Source: JANQLU01 sp964434955 (lineage in GTDB: Bacteria; Planctomycetota; Planctomycetia; Pirellulales; Pirellulaceae). From it: 5,757 nucleotides of DNA. Both the position numbers and the translations under genes were made by a program. This document shows, in pieces, positions 1 through 5,757 of this stretch. The number at the start of each line of letters is the position of its first letter. Position 1 is the first letter of the stretch. Below the pieces are notes generated by a model. It was not told where the DNA came from. It searched no databases and saw nothing but the letters and a program-made list of their open reading frames with translations. The DNA is taken from the NCBI GenBank assembly GCA_964434955.1, contig CAYSXI010000258.1, positions 1 to 5,757 of the forward strand. Direction: 5' to 3'.

Positions 1-625
1 GAAAGAGGTACTCGCGACGGGACTGGCGATTGGGAACGTGAGGGATGTTCGGGCGTTGGTGGAAGTTCCTTCCGATGCCGTGGCCCACGTATTTATCAAC
101 GACGCCGAAGCCATCGATCTTCGCTCGTTCCACAACGGCATCCCCGATCACGGAAACCGCACAGCCAGGGGTCAACGCATCGATCGCCAAGTAAAGGCTA
201 TCGAACGCACATTGAACAACGTCGATCGCTTCCTGGGTTCCGTCACCGATGATGAATGTTTCAGACTGATCACCGTGCCAACCTTCAACAATCGTCGTCA
301 GATCCACATTGACGATATCACCGCTTTTCAACTCGTAGTCGCTGGGAATTCCGTGACAGATGACTTCGTTGATACTCGTGCATGAACTTTTTGGGTACGG
401 TCCCGCCTCGCCCATGTACCCAAGACAAGCCGGAATGTGGCCGTGATCCATGGTGTATTCGTAAACCCATTGATCAATCTGTTCGGTCGTGACGCCTTCC
501 TGAACGCGCGGGCGTACAAAGTCCAGCAATTCCGCATTGAACCGGCAAGCACGTCGCATCATTTCGCGTTCTTGAGTATTTAAACGGCCGTTGGGGCGCC
601 TTCGTATCACTTCGTCACCTTTCAT
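1..625 (-). CDS. map: Type I methionine aminopeptidase, 3' end cut by window edge
   Basis: This cytosolic metalloenzyme removes the initiator methionine from nascent proteins. The visible 208 residues begin at the ATG at 625-623. An in-frame stop lies seven codons upstream, so no earlier start is likely. Residues 16-45 match the first helix of the family, and the catalytic pita-bread fold follows. Motifs seen are INEVICHGIP with His91 (E. coli His79), VNVDLT with Asp108 (metal ligand, E. coli Asp97), HGDQSETF with Asp119 (metal ligand, Asp108), and VGHGIGRNFH with His182 (metal ligand, His171) and His189 (His178). The two glutamate ligands expected further downstream lie beyond the left edge, so the full active site cannot be confirmed. 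There is no N-terminal zinc-finger or SH3-type extension. A short insertion (about three residues) lies near residues 72-76 relative to E. coli. No clear Shine-Dalgarno sequence precedes the start. The gene is divergent from leuS. Confidence 0.95.
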   Translation of the reverse strand, partial: MKGDEVIRRRPNGRLNTQEREMMRRACRFNAELLDFVRPRVQEGVTTEQIDQWVYEYTMDHGHIPACLGYMGEAGPYPKSSCTSINEVICHGIPSDYELKSGDIVNVDLTTIVEGWHGDQSETFIIGDGTQEAIDVVQCAFDSLYLAIDALTPGCAVSVIGDAVVERAKIDGFGVVDKYVGHGIGRNFHQRPNIPHVPNRQSRREYLF

Positions 626-759
626 AAATTCGAAAAAACAAGTTTATCAGGCTGTTTTCAAATTGGCTACGCAGTAAATCTTTGTCGAATCAAATCCGCG
701 CATTTATGAACCCGTTGACCTCCAAAGAGTCATATGGGAATAGGGCCAAATCGGCTATC

Positions 760-796
760 ATTGGGCGCTTGGCAAATTCGGCCGAAACGGCCCAAT
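760..796. repeat. Inverted repeat with a nested short hairpin
   Basis: ATTGGGC at 760-766 is the exact reverse complement of GCCCAAT at 790-796. Inside it lie a 10-bp palindrome TTCGGCCGAA (777-786) and a compact hairpin GGCCG-AAA-CGGCC (780-792), which competes with the outer arm. No T-run follows, so it does not look like an intrinsic terminator. It may be an operator or part of a structured leuS leader. The role is inferred from position only. Confidence 0.4.
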
Positions 797-805
797 CTTA
801 AGATT
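794..805. promoter_or_regulatory. Perfect 12-bp palindrome AATCTTAAGATT, possible operator
   Basis: The twelve bases AATCTTAAGATT are fully self-complementary. They lie 66 bp before the leuS start, directly after the inverted repeat at 760-796. A symmetric site of this length in a divergent intergenic region is compatible with binding by a dimeric regulator. No known motif is recognised, and a chance palindrome is possible. Confidence 0.3.
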
Positions 806-826
806 TCCAGTAAAAAACACGCCGTC

Positions 827-844
827 CGGGCGACACTTCGCCCG
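827..844 (+). promoter_or_regulatory. GC-rich hairpin in the leuS leader
   Basis: CGGGCGA (827-833) and TCGCCCG (838-844) form a perfect 7-bp stem around the four-base loop CACT. The stem ends nine bases before the AAGGA ribosome binding site and 26 bases before the leuS ATG. No U-rich tract follows, which argues against a simple intrinsic terminator. It would fit a 5' untranslated structure that affects leader stability or translation, but this is inference from the sequence alone. Confidence 0.5.
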
Positions 845-853
845 AATTCTGAA

Positions 854-858
854 AAGGA
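854..858 (+). promoter_or_regulatory. leuS ribosome binding site
   Basis: AAGGA (854-858) within GAAAAGGA lies 12 bases before the ATG at 871. The alternative TTG at 862 is only three bases away, too close for initiation. This favours the ATG as the leuS start. The spacing is slightly long. Confidence 0.6.
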
Positions 859-870
859 TATTTGCGACTC

Positions 871-3711
871 ATGCCAAAGTACAACCCTGCGGAAGTTGAA
901 CCGCGTTGGCAGCGATTCTGGGACGAGAACTCGACGTTCCAGACCCCCGAACTCAAGCCCGGGGACAAGAAGAAGTACATTCTGGACATGTTTCCCTACC
1001 CGAGCGGTGACGGGCTCCACGTCGGACACCCCGAAGGTTACACCGCCACTGATATCCTCTGTCGATACTACCGGATGCAAGGTTATTCGGTTCTGCACCC
1101 CATGGGATTTGATGCCTTTGGTTTGCCGGCCGAAGAACACGCAATCAAAACCAATACGCCTCCACGAAAATCGACTGAAAAAAACATCGCCAACTTTCGT
1201 CGCCAACTTCGACAACTCGGGTTCAGCTACGATTGGGATCGGGAAATCGCAACCACCAGCGTCAGCTATTTTCGCTGGACTCAGTGGATTTTCCTGGTCC
1301 TCTTTGACACCTGGTTTGACGAAGAAAAGCAAGTTGGGCGGCCTATTTCGGAACTCCCCATTCCCGATGACGTTCAGGCTCAAGGGGAATCCGCCGTTGC
1401 CCTATTCCGCGATGAGCACCGCCTTGCCTATCAGTCGGAAGCTCCTGTGAACTGGTGTCCAGCACTGGGTACCGTGCTTGCGAACGAGGAAGTCATCGAT
1501 GGAAAGAGTGAGCGGGGCGACCATCCCGTTCAGCGCATTCCGCTTCGACAATGGATGCTGCGAATCACGTCCTACGCCGACCGACTTGAGAACGACCTCG
1601 AAAAAGTCAACTGGCCGGAAGGCGTCAAAAAGCTCCAGCGTGATTGGATCGGTCGAAGCACCGGCGCGGAAGTCGATTTTTACATAGGCGCCGACAACGA
1701 GTTTGAGTCCTGGAAAAACATACGAGCGCAAAACGGCTATCCAAGAAAACCGGAAAACGACGTCCTGAGAATTTACACAACGAGACCGGACACGCTTTTC
1801 GGGGCAACCTACATGGTGATCGCCCCCGAACACCCGCTTGTATCCCGACTGACCACCGACGAATGCCGCAGCGCGGTCGAGGCCTACTGCCAGGAAGCCA
1901 GTTTCAAGAGTGATCGCGAGCGGCAGGAGGACAAACAGAAAAAGACCGGCGTTTTCACGGGCTCATTTGCCATCAATCCTGCCAACGGTGCGAGCATTCC
2001 TATTTGGGTCGCCGACTACGTTCTTGTCAGTTACGGTACCGGCGCGATCATGGCAGTGCCCGCCCATGACACACGCGACTTTGAATTTGCCAATCAGTTC
2101 TCACTGAAAGTGGTTCCGGTCATCGATCCCTCGGCGGACCAAGATGCGGACACAGCGAAAGTCATGGCAGGCGAGGCCTGCTGGGTTGGCGAAGGTCCGG
2201 TCATCAACTCAGGTAAATACGATGGCCAGGAAACCAAGGCCATGAAAGCGAATATCGTCGAGGACTTCGCGAGTGGGGGCCTTGGTCGCGCGGCCGTCAA
2301 TTACAAGCTCCGCGACTGGCTATTCAGCCGGCAGCGTTTTTGGGGCGAGCCTTTCCCGATCCTTCACGAGCTTGATGAGAATGACGAGCCGACAGGACAC
2401 ATTCGCGCGGTCGAAGCGTCGGCGCTTCCCGTTGACCTTCCGGAACTTGAAGACTTTAAGCCACATGGACGTCCTGAGCCGCCACTTGCCAAAGCGGACG
2501 ATGAATGGCTTTATCCGGTCATTGACGGCGTTAAGTACAAACGCGAAACCAACACGATGCCTCAATGGGCTGGCTCTTGTTGGTACTACCTACGCTTCAT
2601 CGATCCGGGTAATGACGAGGTGTTTGTTGATCCGGAACAAGAGAAAATGTGGATGCCGGTTGATACCTACATCGGTGGCGCTGAGCACGCGGTTCTGCAC
2701 CTGCTTTACGCACGCTTCTGGCATAAGGTGCTGTTTGATCGTGGCCATGTCAGTTGTGACGAACCCTTCAAGCGTCTTATCAACCAGGGCATGATTCTCG
2801 GTGAAAACGAGTTCACCGGTTTCCGAAACTTTGATGAAAAGTGGATCACCGCAGCCGACGTCTGTGAAAACGAGGAAAAGCAAAAAATTCAAAAGTCGAC
2901 CAGCAAGCCGGTTCAAATTGTCAAACTTGATCCGGACCAGGTTGAAAAGAAAGGCGACTTCTTCTTTCTCAAATCGAATCCGGAAATTCGCGTCAAATCA
3001 CAAGCTGAAAAGATGTCCAAGAGCCGCGGCAACGTCGTCAATCCTGACGAAATCGTTGTTGATTTTGGCGCGGATGCGCTGAGGCTGTACGAGATGTTCA
3101 TGGGACCTCTCGAAGCCGCAAAGCCGTGGAGCATGGCGGGCGTCAGTGGCGTTCGCTCTTTCCTCGACCGTGTATGGCGAATGATCGTTGACGAAAAAAG
3201 TGAAGAGAAGGTACTTCATGCCGCAATCAACGATGACGAGCCGACCGACGAGCAACTCCGTATTCTTCACAAGACGATCCGAGCCGTTTCCGATGACATC
3301 GAGTCGCTCGGTTTCAATACGGCCATCGCAAGGATGATGGAATTCGTCAACTTTTTCACGAAACAAACGAGCCGCCCCAAAGCGGTCATCAGTCCATTTG
3401 TTCTCCTGCTTTCGCCCTTCGCACCCCACCTTTCCGAAGAGCTATGGCAGCTGCTTGGGCATGAAGGGTCGCTCGCCTATGTCGATTGGCCGGCCTTTGA
3501 TGCCAATCTGGCGAAAGATGAGTTTGTGGAAATTCCGGTTCAGATCAAAGGTAAAGTCCGGGCAAAGATCCAGGTCGCGCCGGGAACACCCAAAGACGAA
3601 CTCGAATCACTGGCGCGGCAAGATGAGCGGATCGTCGAATTGCTCAGCGATAAGACGGTCCACAAAGTCATCGTCGTGCCAGATCGCCTGGTCAACTTTG
3701 TAGCATCCTGA
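871..3711 (+). CDS. leuS: Leucyl-tRNA synthetase
   Basis: This cytosolic class Ia synthetase attaches leucine to tRNA-Leu using ATP and edits mischarged products. The 946-residue protein starts at ATG 871, chosen over an in-frame TTG at 862 because of Shine-Dalgarno spacing and the typical MPKYNPAEVEPRWQ start. The Rossmann fold carries HVGH (residues 50-53, the HIGH signature) in a leucine-type HVGHPEGYTATDI context. The CP1 editing domain shows TTRPDT (303-308, Thr308 corresponding to E. coli Thr252) and HDTRD (399-403, Asp403 corresponding to Asp345). KMSKS is at 714-718. The anticodon-binding helices follow, and the C-terminal tRNA-binding domain begins near 885. The protein is longer than the roughly 800-860 residues of B. 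subtilis and E. coli because of an insertion near 148-184 and a leucine-specific-domain-like insertion near 646-711. Its stop overlaps the mutY start. Confidence 0.97.
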   Translation: MPKYNPAEVEPRWQRFWDENSTFQTPELKPGDKKKYILDMFPYPSGDGLHVGHPEGYTATDILCRYYRMQGYSVLHPMGFDAFGLPAEEHAIKTNTPPRKSTEKNIANFRRQLRQLGFSYDWDREIATTSVSYFRWTQWIFLVLFDTWFDEEKQVGRPISELPIPDDVQAQGESAVALFRDEHRLAYQSEAPVNWCPALGTVLANEEVIDGKSERGDHPVQRIPLRQWMLRITSYADRLENDLEKVNWPEGVKKLQRDWIGRSTGAEVDFYIGADNEFESWKNIRAQNGYPRKPENDVLRIYTTRPDTLFGATYMVIAPEHPLVSRLTTDECRSAVEAYCQEASFKSDRERQEDKQKKTGVFTGSFAINPANGASIPIWVADYVLVSYGTGAIMAVPAHDTRDFEFANQFSLKVVPVIDPSADQDADTAKVMAGEACWVGEGPVINSGKYDGQETKAMKANIVEDFASGGLGRAAVNYKLRDWLFSRQRFWGEPFPILHELDENDEPTGHIRAVEASALPVDLPELEDFKPHGRPEPPLAKADDEWLYPVIDGVKYKRETNTMPQWAGSCWYYLRFIDPGNDEVFVDPEQEKMWMPVDTYIGGAEHAVLHLLYARFWHKVLFDRGHVSCDEPFKRLINQGMILGENEFTGFRNFDEKWITAADVCENEEKQKIQKSTSKPVQIVKLDPDQVEKKGDFFFLKSNPEIRVKSQAEKMSKSRGNVVNPDEIVVDFGADALRLYEMFMGPLEAAKPWSMAGVSGVRSFLDRVWRMIVDEKSEEKVLHAAINDDEPTDEQLRILHKTIRAVSDDIESLGFNTAIARMMEFVNFFTKQTSRPKAVISPFVLLLSPFAPHLSEELWQLLGHEGSLAYVDWPAFDANLAKDEFVEIPVQIKGKVRAKIQVAPGTPKDELESLARQDERIVELLSDKTVHKVIVVPDRLVNFVAS

Positions 3712-4856
3712 TGCCCGAGAAATCGCCATGCAATCACGCCGCCAAATCCAGTTTGGCGGCGTCTGATTTTTTTGATTCGCGGCGCAAATCCCAGCTTCGG
3801 CGCTCCCTCGCCAACTGGTTTGAAAAAAACAAACGTCGTTTGCCTTGGCGAACAAATTCGACCCCCTACCGGATTTGGATCAGCGAGGTCATGTTGCAAC
3901 AGACTCAAGTTGCAACGGTGATCGATTACTACCGGCGTTTCATGAAACGTTTCCCGAATGTTCGGGCGCTGGCTGCGGCCGAGGAAGAAGAGGTTCTCAA
4001 GCTCTGGGAGGGACTCGGATACTATCGAAGAGCGAGACAGCTGCACGCCGCCGCCAAGCAGGTCGTCGAAAATCATCGTGGCCGGTTTCCCACTGACTTT
4101 GAAGCCGTGCTGGCCCTCCCCGGAATCGGACGTTATACAGCGGGGGCCATCCTTTCCATTGCTTTGGATCAGCAACACCCGATTCTCGAAGGCAACACGC
4201 AGCGTTTGTTCGCGCGACTTTCCGGCCACGAAGAGGACATCAGCACATCGGATTCCCAAAAGTGGCTTTGGCAGTTTTCCGAAAGCCTGTTGCCGAAATC
4301 CAAGGTCGGCGATTTCAACCAGGCGTTGATGGAACTCGGCGCGCTTGTTTGCACGCCAACTCGCCCCAATTGCGATCGATGTCCACTCAAGAGTGTTTGC
4401 ATCTCTCGGATTGAGGATAAAGTCGGCCGAGTGCCCGTCAAGAAATCGAAGACGAAATACGAAGACCTGTCCGAGTCCGTGGTTCTGCTCGAGACAAATA
4501 ATCGTTTTCTGGTACGTCGCTGCGCTGAAGGCGAACGTTGGGCCGGTTTATTCGATTTCCCTCGTTTCGATATCACCCACACCGAAGATGACCCGCGCGA
4601 GTTCCTGGAACAGGCAATGTTGTCGCAGTACGGAATAGAGCTGCAACTGAAGTCAACCAAGATTGAATTCAAGCATGCCGTTACGCGCTTCCGAATACGA
4701 CTTTCCTGTTACCGAAATGTTTCCAAAATCGGCGAGCAAAAAAGAAATCTGCCAACCGATTCGAAATGGGTTCATCGGAATCGGCTCCGCGAGTTGGCTT
4801 TCAACGTCACCGCACGAAAGATTGCGGATCAATTGGACGATTTGAACCTGGACTAG
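3711..4856 (+). CDS. mutY: A/G-specific adenine DNA glycosylase
   Basis: This base-excision repair enzyme removes adenine mispaired with 8-oxoguanine (the GO system). The 381-residue protein has about 28 extra N-terminal residues before the family core. The helix-hairpin-helix glycosylase domain spans about 29-230. It has the catalytic Glu59 in SEVMLQQTQ, GLGYYRRAR (101-109) and the hairpin LPGIGRYTAGA (136-146). Cys214, Cys221, Cys224 and Cys230 form the C-X6-C-X2-C-X5-C motif for the [4Fe-4S] cluster. A MutT-like 8-oxoguanine recognition domain follows from about 253, with WAGLFDFPRF at 277-286. Two positions are unusual. The aspartate expected in ILDGN is Glu160, and the FSH loop of the C-terminal domain reads VTR (324-326). 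The ATG shares its A with the leuS TGA, and no Shine-Dalgarno sequence is evident, so expression is probably coupled to leuS. Confidence 0.95.
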   Translation: MPEKSPCNHAAKSSLAASDFFDSRRKSQLRRSLANWFEKNKRRLPWRTNSTPYRIWISEVMLQQTQVATVIDYYRRFMKRFPNVRALAAAEEEEVLKLWEGLGYYRRARQLHAAAKQVVENHRGRFPTDFEAVLALPGIGRYTAGAILSIALDQQHPILEGNTQRLFARLSGHEEDISTSDSQKWLWQFSESLLPKSKVGDFNQALMELGALVCTPTRPNCDRCPLKSVCISRIEDKVGRVPVKKSKTKYEDLSESVVLLETNNRFLVRRCAEGERWAGLFDFPRFDITHTEDDPREFLEQAMLSQYGIELQLKSTKIEFKHAVTRFRIRLSCYRNVSKIGEQKRNLPTDSKWVHRNRLRELAFNVTARKIADQLDDLNLD

Positions 4857-4904
4857 GGCCGTGAGCGAAGAAACGACAAAGTCACCATTTTGTTCAAAGC
4901 GCGA

Positions 4905-5757
4905 CTAGAAAGTAATGGTCTTCAAACTTCGATCCGAAGTCATTCGAACTTTGGTCCATTGAATCTTTTTGCCGTCAATCAGCGGCTCGTAGGGCAGAAA
5001 ATAACGGCCAAGCTTCGCGCTCACCTCTTTATCCAAACGATCCCCCCGTCTCGTCTGAGCTTTGGATACGACCAGCACGTAATATTCGGCAGGTCCCTCA
5101 AGTTCAAATTCGAATTCGCCCGTTCGGTTTGCACGCACGACGTCGCCACCAAACTCCCGAATTTGATCCAAAGACGGGTTATCAATGGGTTCAAAATTAT
5201 CAGGGTGCAACGGGTCCGCCTCCGGGCGCGGTTCTGGTTTTGCCGTGGTTGGCAAAACGATGACGACAGCGCCAGAATCGGGGACTCCGCTGGCCAACTT
5301 GACGTTGCCAGTCAGTTTGAACGACTCGGTTTCCGTTTGAACGATCTCATTTCCACCGGTTAAATTCCCGACCATCATACCGAATACAAAAAAGGTGGCA
5401 GCAACGACCCCGATCAACCCGGCCTGGAAGTAAACAATCCATCGTGGCAACAATATCGACTTGAGAACATCGCCTTCTCCCTCGTCATCCAGATCGGATG
5501 CATTTGAAGCAGACGGATCATTCGGTGACAATTCTCCCAGCGGCCGTTTGGTTTCTTCCAGGTAGTCTTCCGTGATATCAAAAATTCGTTCGTCGGAATC
5601 GGGAAGCGCCTTTTCGGCAGACGGTCGATCTGCCTCCGAAGGCAAATCGATGTCGCGTTTGTTCTCGACGACGGTTTGTGCACTGGCGCCTGCCCGAGGC
5701 AGTACCTCAACGGCAGGAAAGACTTCGGATGAACCGGATTCACTTGCCTTGGAAGTT
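4905..5757 (-). CDS. Single-pass membrane protein with a carboxypeptidase-regulatory-like domain, 5' end beyond window
   Basis: I do not recognise a named family. The frame is open from the TAG at 4907-4905 to the right edge, giving 283 visible residues. The only start-like codon well upstream is a TTG at 5645, which has no ribosome binding site, and coding-like sequence continues past it. The true start is probably outside the window. The first ~105 visible residues are acidic and rich in Ser, Pro and Glu, and look disordered. One hydrophobic segment follows (about visible residues 106-131, from WIVYFQAGL to FGMMVGN; nt 5364-5441). Lys and Arg precede it, which suggests the N terminus is cytoplasmic and the C terminus outside. 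The outer ~150 residues contain LTGNVKLASGVPDSGAVVIV and, later, NRTGEFEFELEGPAEYYVLV. This resembles the beta-sandwich of carboxypeptidase-regulatory-like domains. No catalytic motif is seen. The gene converges on mutY, 48 bp away. Confidence 0.75.
   Translation of the reverse strand, partial: TSKASESGSSEVFPAVEVLPRAGASAQTVVENKRDIDLPSEADRPSAEKALPDSDERIFDITEDYLEETKRPLGELSPNDPSASNASDLDDEGEGDVLKSILLPRWIVYFQAGLIGVVAATFFVFGMMVGNLTGGNEIVQTETESFKLTGNVKLASGVPDSGAVVIVLPTTAKPEPRPEADPLHPDNFEPIDNPSLDQIREFGGDVVRANRTGEFEFELEGPAEYYVLVVSKAQTRRGDRLDKEVSAKLGRYFLPYEPLIDGKKIQWTKVRMTSDRSLKTITF
5364..5441 (-). other. Predicted transmembrane segment of the C-terminal-out membrane protein
   Basis: The translated segment WIVYFQAGLIGVVAATFFVF plus the following GMMVGN is an uninterrupted hydrophobic stretch of about 26 residues without charge. 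It is preceded by LKSILLPR, which supplies positive charge on the inner side. It is the only such segment in the visible protein, which indicates a single-pass anchor rather than a cleaved signal peptide, given the long polar region before it. Confidence 0.8.

Larger units (their letters stand above)
626..870. other. Divergent intergenic region between map and leuS
   Basis: This 245-bp stretch lies between two genes that read away from each other, so it should hold both promoters. I see no credible gene in it. The part next to map (about 626-700) is AT-rich. The part next to leuS (about 740-850) is dense in inverted repeats, listed separately. Sigma-70-like hexamers can be picked out, such as TTGACC at 715-720 and TATCAT at 756-761, but none pairs with a partner at good spacing. 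I therefore do not assign a promoter. Confidence 0.7.

Noticed and set aside
635..658. AAAACA...TGTTTT inverted repeat upstream of map
   Set aside because: Six mostly A-T pairs with a 12-base loop in an AT-rich stretch; this is expected by chance and has no clear function.
715..761. Sigma-70-like promoter elements TTGACC (715-720) and TATCAT (756-761)
   Set aside because: They are 35 bp apart, and neither has a convincing partner at 16-18 bp spacing.
734..861. Possible leader peptide for leuS starting at ATG 734, with Leu codons CTA, TTG and CTT
   Set aside because: The frame runs on without a stop into leuS in another frame as far as 1450, the Leu codons are not clustered, and there is no good ribosome binding site. 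It is not a leucine attenuation peptide.
862..870. TTG at 862 as the leuS start
   Set aside because: It is only three bases from the AAGGA site and would add MRL before the typical LeuRS N terminus. The ATG at 871 is better spaced.
1483..1560. Loss of zinc-knuckle cysteines in LeuRS (SERGDHPV in place of the CCWRC-type motif)
   Set aside because: As I recall, many bacterial LeuRS of the B. subtilis type also have an SERGGHPV-like sequence here, so the missing cysteines are not unusual.
3540..4259. Long open frame on the minus strand opposite the leuS-mutY junction (239 codons)
   Set aside because: It lies antisense across two confidently assigned genes, spans their junction, and its translation shows no recognisable domain. 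It is a shadow frame.
4876..4893. ACAAA...TTTGT stem in the mutY convergent gap as a terminator
   Set aside because: Only 5-6 AU-rich pairs around an 8-base loop, too weak, and no clean U-tract follows on either strand.
5414..5743. Alternative minus-strand frame of 109 codons at the right end
   Set aside because: It overlaps the membrane protein gene in another frame and lacks domain-like composition. The chosen frame has a clear membrane helix and beta-domain motifs.

Overview
The window looks like a stretch of housekeeping chromosome from a planctomycete-like bacterium. I infer this from the long leucyl-tRNA synthetase with two large insertions, the style of the MutY and methionine aminopeptidase sequences, and a membrane-anchored protein with an extracytoplasmic domain of a kind I associate with that group. 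No 16S or other strong phylogenetic marker is present, so the assignment is tentative.

Layout, left to right. (1) Positions 1-625, minus strand: a type I methionine aminopeptidase (map). Its start is inside the window and its C-terminal part runs off the left edge. (2) Positions 626-870: a 245-bp divergent intergenic region. It has no gene but is rich in inverted repeats, including a GC-rich 7-bp-stem hairpin just upstream of the leuS ribosome binding site and a perfect 12-bp palindrome. (3) Positions 871-3711, plus strand: leuS, complete, encoding a 946-residue leucyl-tRNA synthetase. (4) Positions 3711-4856, plus strand: mutY, complete, encoding a 381-residue A/G-specific adenine DNA glycosylase. 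Its ATG overlaps the leuS stop by one base. (5) Positions 4857-4904: a 48-bp convergent gap without a convincing terminator. (6) Positions 4905-5757, minus strand: a gene open to the right edge. It encodes a single-pass membrane protein with an acidic N-terminal region and a C-terminal beta-sandwich-like domain, of unknown function.

How the genes relate: map and leuS are both core protein-synthesis genes, reading away from a shared intergenic region. leuS and mutY almost certainly form a translationally coupled two-gene unit, although tRNA charging and oxidative-damage repair have no obvious functional link. The membrane protein gene converges on them and is probably independent.

I see no phage, insertion sequence, CRISPR array, tRNA, rRNA or defence cassette, and no strong candidate for a new biological system. 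The points most worth checking are two substitutions at functionally important MutY positions, the structured leuS leader, and the uncharacterised membrane protein.
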